Assembly (NCBI GenBank): GCA_013151865.1
Contig: JAADHN010000095.1
Coordinates: 40,378-104,377 of the forward strand
From: Kiritimatiellota bacterium
Lineage (GTDB): Bacteria > Verrucomicrobiota > Lentisphaeria > Oligosphaerales > JAADHN01
Length of the DNA stretch: 64,000 nucleotides
Reading direction: 5' to 3'
The translations under genes were made by a program, and so were the position numbers. Under the pieces are notes generated by a model, which worked only from the letters and a program-made list of their open reading frames with translations, ran no database searches and was not told the DNA's origin. Numbering within the stretch: the stretch's first letter is position 1; each line of letters starts with the position of its first letter. This document shows, one piece after another, positions 1 through 7,591 of the stretch.

Positions 1-678
1 GCCTTTGCCCTCGGCAATGGCTGCAGCGAAGACGTCGATGATGACCTTGATGGCGCGGACGGCGTCATCATTTCCCGGAACCACGTAATCGATGGGGTCG
101 GGATCGCTGTTCGAGTCGACGATGGCCACGACGGGGATGCCGAGTTTATTGGCTTCGCGGATCGCGATGTCTTCCCGCAGTGTATCCACGACGACCATGG
201 CGGCGGGCAGCTTACGCATGTTGGCGATGCCGCCGAGGTAGCGTTGAAGTTTGGCCAGTTCACGCCGCAGGCCTGCGGCCTCTTTCTTGAGCATTTCATT
301 CAAGGCGCCTTCCGCCTCCATCCGCTGGAGTTTGCGCATATAGTTAACGCGGCTCAGGACGACGCGATTGTTGGTGAGCGTCCCGCCGAGCCAGCGGTGG
401 CACATATAGAACATGCCGGTTTCCTCTGCGGCGTTCCGCACTGTTTCCTGGGCTTGACGTTTGGTGCCGACGAAAAGGACGCTGCCCCCATTGGCGGCCG
501 TTTCACGGAGAAAGTCGCAGGTGCGTCCGAGTTGTCGAAGGGTGACTGTGAGGTCGAAAATGCTGATTCCGTTGCGCACGCCATAAATGTAGGGCTTCAT
601 TTTCGGGTTCCACCGACGCGTTTGGTGGCCAAAGTGGACACCCGCTTCCAAAAGATCCGTCACTGTGATTCTGCCCAC
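1..678 (-). CDS. rpsB: 30S ribosomal protein S2 (3' end outside window)
   Basis: Small-subunit ribosomal protein S2, which joins the 30S subunit late and lies near S1. The 226 visible residues cover almost the whole family length; only the extreme C-terminus lies beyond base 1. Diagnostic S2 segments are present: LLEAGVHFGHQTRRWNPKM near the start, RWLGGTLTNN, MVVVDTLREDIAIREANKL, and GIPVVAIVDSNSDPDPIDY followed by VPGNDDA. Translation starts with GTG at 678, chosen because a perfect AAGGAG (complement of 685-690) sits 6 bases upstream and the S2 signature begins at once. A promoter-like sequence and a stem-loop lie upstream. The usual downstream partner tsf would lie outside the window. Confidence 0.96.
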   Translation of the reverse strand, partial: MGRITVTDLLEAGVHFGHQTRRWNPKMKPYIYGVRNGISIFDLTVTLRQLGRTCDFLRETAANGGSVLFVGTKRQAQETVRNAAEETGMFYMCHRWLGGTLTNNRVVLSRVNYMRKLQRMEAEGALNEMLKKEAAGLRRELAKLQRYLGGIANMRKLPAAMVVVDTLREDIAIREANKLGIPVVAIVDSNSDPDPIDYVVPGNDDAVRAIKVIIDVFAAAIAEGKG

Positions 679-730
679 GACGTTCTCCTTGCTTTTCCTG
701 TCCTGCTTTGCGCGGTCCGGCCGAGTGTTT

Positions 731-754
731 GCCGCCTCTTTCTTTCGAGGCGGC
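731..754 (-). promoter_or_regulatory. stem-loop in the rpsB leader
   Basis: A perfect 8-bp inverted repeat (GCCGCCTC / GAGGCGGC) encloses an 8-base loop, about 53 bases upstream of the rpsB start. It is not followed by a T run on either strand, so it is not an intrinsic terminator. S2 operons are often autoregulated through their leaders, so a regulatory role is possible; that role is inference. Confidence 0.4.
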
Positions 755-881
755 GCCGGTTCATCGGTCGATCGGAAGCACGACGTTTGTTGGGGGTATC
801 CCGGCGGGAGACCGGTCTCCGGATCAGGCGTCTCGGACTGAGGGGCCAGCCTGATGGAATGCCGGGAGATGCGAAGCCAAA

Positions 882-909
882 ACTATACTGCCGCTTGCCT
901 GCGAAGCAA
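882..909 (-). promoter_or_regulatory. candidate sigma-70 promoter for rpsB
   Basis: Read on the minus strand: a -35-like TTGCTT (complement of 904-909), a 16-base spacer, and a good -10 TATAGT (complement of 882-887). It would start a leader of about 195 bases before the rpsB GTG. The -10 is strong and the -35 weak; assigned by eye only. Confidence 0.4.
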
Positions 910-1105
910 CCCGGCCTCCACTGCTTCCGAGAGCCTCCCGCAATGGGTGCACGGGCCGCGGATGTTGTCGCCCTCTGCTTGTGGGTCTCCGAGGGACTTG
1001 GCGCCATTCCGGGAAGTGTCCCGTGCCGAGCCCCGAGGCAAAATGTGGGAGGGGGCATTGCTCTCGATACGGGTGTTTTTTCAGGCAAGGGCCAGTTGAT
1101 GGGGC

Positions 1106-1133
1106 TTGAATTCCGAAGCACTGGGTGTATCCT
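1106..1133 (+). promoter_or_regulatory. weak candidate promoter for the repeat protein
   Basis: TTGAAT at 1106-1111 and TATCCT at 1128-1133 with a 16-base spacer, about 130 bases upstream of the ATG at 1266. Both hexamers deviate from consensus. Confidence 0.25.
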
Positions 1134-1265
1134 TTGGAAGGCAGTTACGTGGATTCGGTTATGCGCAGTCGGCTGGACGAACCATGAAAATGCGGCCGCC
1201 CGGGGTCTTGTCTCCAAGGTCGGTGCCCGGGTTTGGGCCAGGGCGCTGCAACGAGGTCGGATAAG

Positions 1266-2843
1266 ATGGCAGACAAACCTTCCAAAAAACTCAAGCTCGC
1301 ACTGAAGAAGACGGACACGTCCCACGTCGAGAAGCGGTCCACGTCCACGGGGCGGATCAAGAAGCCGGACACTCCGTCCGAGTTGCCTCCGGGACCGGCG
1401 CCGGCGCCGACGCAGGGCGACAAGATCGGGTTGGCGGTGAAAAAGACTGACACGTCCCGGAGCGACAAGGCATCCACATCCACGGGGCGGATCAAGAAGT
1501 CGGTTCCCGATCCCCGTCTGCCGCCGACGGGGGCTCCAGTGGGCACGTCGCGCAAGAAACTCGAGTTGGCTTTGCGAAAGACCGACACGTCTCGGGTGCG
1601 GAAGACCGATACGGGCCGGGTGAAGACGACTGCTGCCACGGCCCCGACCGTGCCGCCTCTGGATGAGATGTCTCCTGACGACACGGCCATTGCGGACCCG
1701 ACGGCATTGCGTGAAACGACCACTTCACGACTGCGGCGTGTGCAACCGGAGATTGAGAGCACGGCTGCCGCGCTGGCGCCGGTGGGGCCGGGTCAGCAGA
1801 AGGTGAGCGAGACGGTGCGTCTGAAGGTTGTGCGGGAGAAGAAGAAACAGCTTGCCGACCTACTCACGACCAGCCAGACAGTCAAGATTCGTCCCTCAAC
1901 TTTGGAGGGTGCCGGGCCTTCGAAGTCTGCGGCCGAGAAAGCGGCCGCAGTGCCGCCCGCGTCCGATTCGGGCCTTGAAACGCATGTGTCCTCGACTCCC
2001 CCACGGCGGCCGCCGGTCAAGCCCCCAGGGGCTCGGACGTCTGCCTCCACTGTGAAAGTTACGTTGCCGCCCACATCTGCTGCGCCGCCCGTCGCGGTCT
2101 CGTCTGAGACGGTCGCCGAGGAAGGGCGGACCGCGGACGCAGCACCGATGGAGGACCGTCCGACCAAGTCGGCCACTGCCACGTTGAAACTCCGTCCCGG
2201 CCGCCAGGGCAAACCGGCCCCGGGGGCTGCGGCCCCGCCGTTTGCTCCGGCCCCGCCCGCCGCGCCGACCTCCCCGCAACCGATTTCCGCTTCCGCTGCG
2301 GAGACTGCCCCCACGGCTCCGGCTGTCGCGCCATCGGTCGCGGGAGGGGCAGGGGAGACGGTGAAACTCGCGGCGCCGCCCACTGCCCCGGTTCCCGCGG
2401 CGGCACAGGAGAGTGAGGAAACGACTCCGGTCGCTTCGAAGCCCAAGCAGGGTTCCAAGCTGACTCTGAAAGTGAAGCCGGGGTCCCGTGCGGCTCGTAC
2501 TGTGAAATTGCCGGGCGTCGGCGGCGCGGCCGGTGCGGCCGCCACGACCGCTGGCCCGGTGGTCACGCCGGGGGCGGCCAAGACGGTGCCGGTCGAACCG
2601 CCGCCCGCAGACGAAGAAGCTCTTGAGGGGGCTGAAACGGCGGAACTGGCAACGGCGGAGATTGCTCCCGCCACCGCGGTCAGCGAGGCGGAATCTCCGG
2701 CTGAGCTTCCCCAGGTTCGGCCGGTCGGGGTCGCGGAGGACGAGCCGGGACCGGTCCTTACGGCCGTGTGCGTCGCCGCTGCTGCGGCTTTGGGGGTGAC
2801 AGCATGGTTTACGGCGATCCAGTATTTGCAGCAGTGTCTCTAA
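1266..2843 (+). CDS. Pro/Ala/Thr-rich repeat protein with C-terminal membrane anchor
   Basis: I do not recognise this 525-residue protein as a named family. It has three parts. The first ~125 residues carry three near-repeats: residues 11-33, 56-78 and 101-120, with cores KKTDTSHVEK...TSTGRIKK, KKTDTSRSDK...TSTGRIKK and RKTDTSRVRK..TGRVK. A long Pro/Ala/Thr-rich middle is punctuated by short basic TVKL/TLKL motifs. A single hydrophobic segment near the C-terminus (AVCVAAAAALGVTAWFTAI) ends the protein, as expected for a tail anchor with the bulk in the cytoplasm. The ATG at 1266 was chosen over an in-frame start 33 bases upstream because GAGG precedes it and the protein then begins with the basic repeat region. 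The composition suggests an intrinsically disordered protein with many possible Thr phosphorylation sites. Confidence 0.75.
   Translation: MADKPSKKLKLALKKTDTSHVEKRSTSTGRIKKPDTPSELPPGPAPAPTQGDKIGLAVKKTDTSRSDKASTSTGRIKKSVPDPRLPPTGAPVGTSRKKLELALRKTDTSRVRKTDTGRVKTTAATAPTVPPLDEMSPDDTAIADPTALRETTTSRLRRVQPEIESTAAALAPVGPGQQKVSETVRLKVVREKKKQLADLLTTSQTVKIRPSTLEGAGPSKSAAEKAAAVPPASDSGLETHVSSTPPRRPPVKPPGARTSASTVKVTLPPTSAAPPVAVSSETVAEEGRTADAAPMEDRPTKSATATLKLRPGRQGKPAPGAAAPPFAPAPPAAPTSPQPISASAAETAPTAPAVAPSVAGGAGETVKLAAPPTAPVPAAAQESEETTPVASKPKQGSKLTLKVKPGSRAARTVKLPGVGGAAGAAATTAGPVVTPGAAKTVPVEPPPADEEALEGAETAELATAEIAPATAVSEAESPAELPQVRPVGVAEDEPGPVLTAVCVAAAAALGVTAWFTAIQYLQQCL
1296..1625 (+). repeat. three imperfect 60-69 bp coding repeats
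   Basis: Direct coding repeats at 1296-1364, 1431-1499 (69 bp each, 23 codons) and a shorter one at 1566-1625. The first two share the ends KKTDTS and TSTGRIKK. They are separated by Pro-rich linkers of about 22 codons. Confidence 0.8.
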
Positions 2844-3137
2844 CCTGAACGATTCGTGAAGACGGCAGTATTGTGTCGATTTCGATCAGTGGGCGGCGGC
2901 GAGGCGGCGTTGCAGGAATGTTCCGAAAGCGTGCCGATGCGTCCGCGCAGCAGATGGCTCATGGATTGTTTTTGTTGGGCCGTGGATCGGTGCGTGGTCT
3001 GGCGCTAAAGTCTGCAGGTATTGCATGGGTGTCCCGGCGCGTTGTCGGCGGCGGATCTGTTTCGGGCTTTCCCGGAGTCGACTCGGCGTTGGGGGCGGGA
3101 GTTGTTTTGTTCTTGGGAGACACGAAAGGATTGTTTC

Positions 3138-3461
3138 ATGGCCGATAAGAATGTGATCGAGGTGACTGAAGCGAATTTCGACGCGGAAGTGCTGCAGAGT
3201 CCAGTCCCGGTATTGGTGGACTTGTGGGCCCCGTGGTGCGGTCCGTGCCTGATGATTGCGCCGGTGGTCGAGGAAGTGGCCGAGGAGGTGGCCGACAAGG
3301 CCAAAGTCTGCAAAGTGAATGTGGACGAAGCGCCTGGTATTGCGGCGCGGTATAAGGTGCGCGCCATTCCCAATATCCTGTTTTTCAAAGAGGGGGAAGT
3401 GGTCGCGCAGCAAATTGGTGTGACGGATAAGGCCACGTTGTTGGAGAAACTCGGGGTGTGA
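3138..3461 (+). CDS. trxA: thioredoxin
   Basis: A 107-residue thioredoxin, the cytoplasmic disulfide reductase that passes electrons from thioredoxin reductase to ribonucleotide reductase and other targets. The active site is canonical (WAPWCGPC, residues about 28-35), and the cis-proline loop is present as [10 protein letters not shown]. The family length is normal. The ATG at 3138 is supported by AAGGA at 3126-3130, and the protein then begins [14 protein letters not shown] as in other thioredoxins. It stands alone, with an intrinsic terminator 30 bases after the stop, so it is probably a single-gene transcript. Confidence 0.97.
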   Translation: MADKNVIEVTEANFDAEVLQSPVPVLVDLWAPWCGPCLMIAPVVEEVAEEVADKAKVCKVNVDEAPGIAARYKVRAIPNILFFKEGEVVAQQIGVTDKATLLEKLGV

Positions 3462-3491
3462 TTCCGTTTTCCCTGCACGGCCCCGCAGTGA

Positions 3492-3520
3492 CGTCCCGCC
3501 CAAAGCGGGGCGTTTTTTTT
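3492..3520 (+). terminator. intrinsic terminator of trxA
   Basis: An 8-bp GC-rich stem (3492-3499 with 3505-3512, one G-T pair) with a 5-base loop is followed directly by eight T residues (3513-3520). This is a textbook rho-independent terminator. Confidence 0.9.
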
Positions 3521-4015
3521 GCCCGGAACGTGCATTTCAGTGCTTGACATTGGGGTTGCTCCCTGCGAGATTGACACCGACGGATGGTCCGGGAGACAGG
3601 GGGTCGTCCGGTGAGGTGAAGTGTGTATTGTCGAGCGCGAAGCCGTCGACTCCGGGGCTTTTCTCCGGGAACGAACGCAGAAAGAGCTTCGTTTTTCGAC
3701 CGCTCACTCCGGTCGCCGGGTTGCACTTTTGTGGACCGGAACGGCGCCGCCACTTTCTTGCTCGCGTCGGGGTTGCATCGAAAGTGCGAATGAGCGCTCG
3801 CGCAACGCCGTGCGGGTTGTTTCCCGTCTTTGGTGACCGGCGGACTCCGCCCCGCAAGGCGTCGAGAATGGGTCTGCCGAGCATTCCCGGCCTTCCGGGG
3901 CGTACGAGCACAACTGTTTGCAAGTATGCCGCGGGGTCGGCCCGGAAGCCTGTTCAAGGATTACGTCCTTGGGCGCATTCGTATTCCCCGGCGTCAACCC
4001 AGGAGCCCTGCTTCC
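3521..4015. other. intergenic region before dnaE
   Basis: No supported gene in 495 bases. A TTGACA hexamer occurs at 3544-3549, but the position 17 bases downstream is a poor -10. A 6-bp hairpin at 3697-3715 lacks a T run. The region probably contains the dnaE promoter and leader, which I cannot place. Confidence 0.5.
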
Positions 4016-7000
4016 ATGAGTTCTGAGTTTGTTCATCTGCATGTACATACGGACTACAGCCTCCTCGACGGGGCGTGTCGAGTCAAAGACTTGGCGCGGT
4101 TGGCCGCGGAATGGGAGATGCCCGCTGTCGCCTGCACCGACCACGGCAACATGTGCGCAGCGGTCGAGTTTTACCAGGCAATGATAAAAGTTGGCGTAAA
4201 ACCCATCATTGGTTGCGAGTTTTACGTGGCCACTGGAGACCGACGGGATCGGAACCCGCGTCAGCCGAAGCCGATGGGGCATCACCTGATCTTGCTGGCG
4301 ACGGATATCGAGGGGTATCGGAACTTGTGTCGCCTGAATGCCGCCGCGCACTTGGAAGGCTTTTATTACAAACCTCGAATCGACAAGGAACTCCTTTCCC
4401 GACATTCCCAGGGGCTGGTGGGAATGAGCGCCTGTATCGCCGGCGAGCTTGCGTCCAGAATTCTCGAAGAAAATGACGCCGCTGCGCGGCAGGCCCTCGG
4501 GAGTTACCTGGAGATTCTTGGACGGGACGGCTTTTTTCTGGAATTGCAGAACCACGGCAAAGAGGAAGAAGCGAAGGTCAACCGGCGCTTCCTTGAATTT
4601 GGCCGCGAATTCGGCGTGCGCGTCGTGGCCACCAATGACTCTCACTATTTGCTCCGGGAACACAGTCGGGCCCACGATGTGCTCCTGTGTGTGGGGCAGC
4701 AGAAGGTGTTGGACGATCAGTCCAAGCGAATCCGATTCGACGAGCCCGAGTACTACTTCAAGAGTCCAGTCGAGATGCGTGAACTTTTCGACGAAGTCCC
4801 GGAAGCTCTTCACAACACGCTGGAGGTAGCCGAGCGCTGCAACCTTGTGCTGAAGCTCGAACACGAGGCCGAGAACCATTACCCAGTGTTCAAGGTGGAG
4901 GAAGGGGCGACTCGCGAAGAGAAGCTGCGGGAACTCTGCGTTGAAGGTCTTCGGGAACGATACGGGTTCGATGCCGCCGCCGATCTCTCCTCCGAGCACC
5001 AGGCACTGGTCGAGCGCATGGAGTACGAACTCGGCGTCATCTCGCAGACGGGTTTCACCAGTTATTTCCTGGTGGTGTGGGACTTTCTTCACTACGCACG
5101 AAGTCGGGGCATCCCGGTGGGGCCGGGGCGTGGCAGCGGCGCCGGCAGTTTGGTGGCATACCTGACGCGGATCACGGATATCGATCCGGTCCGTTACGGT
5201 CTGCTGTTCGAGCGCTTCCTCAATCCGGACCGAGTGAGTCCGCCGGACTTTGACATCGACCTCTGCGAACGGCGGCGCCACGAGGTCATCGAGTATGTCC
5301 GGGAGCGATACGGCAAAGACAGCGTGGCGCAGATCGGCACGTTCGGGACTTTGAAGGCCAAGGCGGTCATCAAAGACGTTGCCCGTGCTTTGAACCGAAG
5401 TTTCAACGAAGCCAATGTTCTTACCAAAAAGATCCCGTCTGACCCGAAAATGACGCTTGGCCGGGCCGTGGAAGAAAACCCCGAACTGCGGGAACTGATT
5501 TCCAATGAGGGTTGGGTCCGGGAGGTCTTCGAGTACTCGAAGGTGCTCGAAGGGTTGAACCGGAACATGAGCATTCACGCCGCAGGTGTGATCATCGGCG
5601 ACCAGCCGTTGACGAATCTGGTTCCACTGGCCAAGGGGCAGAACGACGAGGTCATCACCCAGTATGCTGCGGGTCCTTGCGAAGCGCTCGGATTGCTGAA
5701 GATGGACTTTCTCGGCCTGAAGACCCTTACGATCATTCAGGATACGCTCGACCTGGTGCGCGAAACCTGCGGGACCGAGATGACTCCCAGCGACATTCCT
5801 CTGGACAATGCCGCCGCCTACGAACTTTTGAACAAGGGTAATACGATCGCGGTCTTTCAGCTCGAGTCGGGCGGCATGCGCAATCTCTGTCGGCGTTTTG
5901 GAGTACGGCGTCTGGAAGACATCATCGCCCTTATCGCCCTGTACCGTCCGGGGCCGATGCAATTCATCGACGAATTCGTCGATCGGAAAACCGGCAGGAC
6001 CCCGATAGAATACGACGTGCCCGTGATGAAGGAAATCCTGGAAGAGACCTACGGCATCATGTTGTACCAGGAGCAGGTGATGCAGGTCGTTCAGAAAGTC
6101 GCCGGCTTCAGCCTGGGGCAGGCAGACATCCTCCGGCGTGCCATGGGCAAGAAGAAAGCCGACGTGATGCGGCAGCAGTATGAGAAGTTTCTCTCGGGCT
6201 GTCTGGCCAACGGAGTGGACGAGCGCACGGCGAAGCGAGTTTGGGAGAAGATCGACAAGTTCGCCGGCTACGGCTTCAACAAGTCGCACAGCGCCGCGTA
6301 TGCGATTCTGGCCTACCGCACGGCGTTTTTGAAAGCCAACTATCCCGTGCAGTTCATGGCTGCGGTGCTCTCGAGCGAATTGGGGAATGCGGACAAACTG
6401 ACGTTCTTCCTGAAAGAATGCCGGGAGATGGGCATCAGCGTCAAGGCGCCGGACGTCAATACGTCCGGACTGCGGTTTTCGGTGGACGGGGACAGCATCC
6501 GTTTCGGGTTGGCCGCGATCAAGGGAGTGGGAAGCGCTGCGGCGGAAGCCATCATTGAGGCGCGGAAGGCCGGTCGGTTCACGGGATTGCTGGATTTCTG
6601 CGAGCGGGTCCCCTCGGCCAAAGCCAACAAGCGCGTACTCGAGAGTCTTTGTCGGGCCGGGGCATTCGACTGCTTCGGGTTGCGTCGCGCCCAAGTGTTT
6701 GCCATGATCGAGGACGCCCTTCACTATGGGCAAGGCGCTGCCATGGACCGGATGCTGGGGCAAGGCGCCCTGTTTTCCATGGACTTGACCGCGCCCGACA
6801 TCCCCGAGTGGCCGGATCGAGAACTCTTGACCGGCGAAAAGGAATTGCTCGGGTTCTACGTGACGGGACACCCTCTTGCGGAGCATAGCGACTTGGTGCG
6901 CGTTTTTGAGAGCCACAGCGTGGCGGAAATGGTCGACCTTCCCGAGGACGCGATCGTGCGTGTCGCGGGGATCCTCTCGAGCGTGGAGATCAAACGCAAC

Positions 7001-7522
7001 AAGAGAGATCAGCGTCCTTGGGCGGTGTGCACCCTCGAAGGCTTCGAGGCACGGGTGGAGTGTCTGGTATTTGCCGGCGCATACGAAGCGAACGCGGAAC
7101 GGATTGTTCCCGAAGCGGCGGTGCTGGTCGAGGGCGTGGTTGCTCGACGCGAGGGGGATGACGGCGCCAAACTGATGGCGGAGCGGATCATTCCGATCGA
7201 GGAGGCCGCCGAGAGCCTGACCGAAGAAGTGCATCTGCGTCTTTTCCAGGCCAGTACGCGCATGCAGGACCTCAACCGGTTCAAGGAATTGTGCCTGGCC
7301 TATCCCGGCCCCACGAGTGTGGTGGTGTGCCTCATCGTGCCCACGGGCGAAATGGCCTTTATCCAGTCGGACAATCTTCGAGTCCGGAATTGCGGGGAGT
7401 TCCGCGAGGCGGTGCGCGACCTGTTCGGAAACGAGTGTTTGCGGGAGAAGGCCGCACCGCCGAAGGTTGCACGCCGAGGTCGTCGCCGGGCGCCGGCCGA
7501 TCCATCCTTCCGGGAACCGTGA
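4016..7522 (+). CDS. dnaE: DNA polymerase III subunit alpha
   Basis: Replicative polymerase catalytic subunit, 1168 residues, normal for DnaE1. The N-terminal PHP domain begins at once (FVHLHVHTDYSLLDG, residues 5-19; CTDHGNM follows). The palm contains GPGRGSGAGSL near residue 370, PDFDID at 410-415 with the D-x-D metal ligands, and the third catalytic aspartate in KMDFLGLKTL (D564). A helix-hairpin-helix region and a C-terminal OB-fold (about 980-1045, VRVAGILSSVEIK) follow. The frame is open 186 bases further upstream, but ATG 4016 was chosen because AGGAG at 4001-4005 is correctly spaced and the PHP motif starts six residues later. It is transcribed alone or with the downstream lyase gene, which starts 69 bases after the stop. 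Confidence 0.97.
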   Translation: MSSEFVHLHVHTDYSLLDGACRVKDLARLAAEWEMPAVACTDHGNMCAAVEFYQAMIKVGVKPIIGCEFYVATGDRRDRNPRQPKPMGHHLILLATDIEGYRNLCRLNAAAHLEGFYYKPRIDKELLSRHSQGLVGMSACIAGELASRILEENDAAARQALGSYLEILGRDGFFLELQNHGKEEEAKVNRRFLEFGREFGVRVVATNDSHYLLREHSRAHDVLLCVGQQKVLDDQSKRIRFDEPEYYFKSPVEMRELFDEVPEALHNTLEVAERCNLVLKLEHEAENHYPVFKVEEGATREEKLRELCVEGLRERYGFDAAADLSSEHQALVERMEYELGVISQTGFTSYFLVVWDFLHYARSRGIPVGPGRGSGAGSLVAYLTRITDIDPVRYGLLFERFLNPDRVSPPDFDIDLCERRRHEVIEYVRERYGKDSVAQIGTFGTLKAKAVIKDVARALNRSFNEANVLTKKIPSDPKMTLGRAVEENPELRELISNEGWVREVFEYSKVLEGLNRNMSIHAAGVIIGDQPLTNLVPLAKGQNDEVITQYAAGPCEALGLLKMDFLGLKTLTIIQDTLDLVRETCGTEMTPSDIPLDNAAAYELLNKGNTIAVFQLESGGMRNLCRRFGVRRLEDIIALIALYRPGPMQFIDEFVDRKTGRTPIEYDVPVMKEILEETYGIMLYQEQVMQVVQKVAGFSLGQADILRRAMGKKKADVMRQQYEKFLSGCLANGVDERTAKRVWEKIDKFAGYGFNKSHSAAYAILAYRTAFLKANYPVQFMAAVLSSELGNADKLTFFLKECREMGISVKAPDVNTSGLRFSVDGDSIRFGLAAIKGVGSAAAEAIIEARKAGRFTGLLDFCERVPSAKANKRVLESLCRAGAFDCFGLRRAQVFAMIEDALHYGQGAAMDRMLGQGALFSMDLTAPDIPEWPDRELLTGEKELLGFYVTGHPLAEHSDLVRVFESHSVAEMVDLPEDAIVRVAGILSSVEIKRNKRDQRPWAVCTLEGFEARVECLVFAGAYEANAERIVPEAAVLVEGVVARREGDDGAKLMAERIIPIEEAAESLTEEVHLRLFQASTRMQDLNRFKELCLAYPGPTSVVVCLIVPTGEMAFIQSDNLRVRNCGEFREAVRDLFGNECLREKAAPPKVARRGRRRAPADPSFREP

Positions 7523-7591
7523 GGGGCTCGACAGGAACGACGTGCATTTCCGGCGGGCTGGGGCAGACAGGATTCAACGAGGACTGCAAGC

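Larger units (their letters stand above)
679..1265. other. divergent intergenic region rpsB / repeat protein
   Basis: No convincing gene. Open frames here have Arg/Pro-rich out-of-frame composition and no ribosome binding site. It holds the leader and candidate promoter of rpsB on the minus strand and a weak candidate promoter for the rightward gene. Confidence 0.6.

Noticed and set aside
3704..7234. 1176-codon open frame antisense to dnaE
   Set aside because: dnaE is unmistakable on the other strand; the antisense frame has no recognisable domain and arises from high-GC codon structure.
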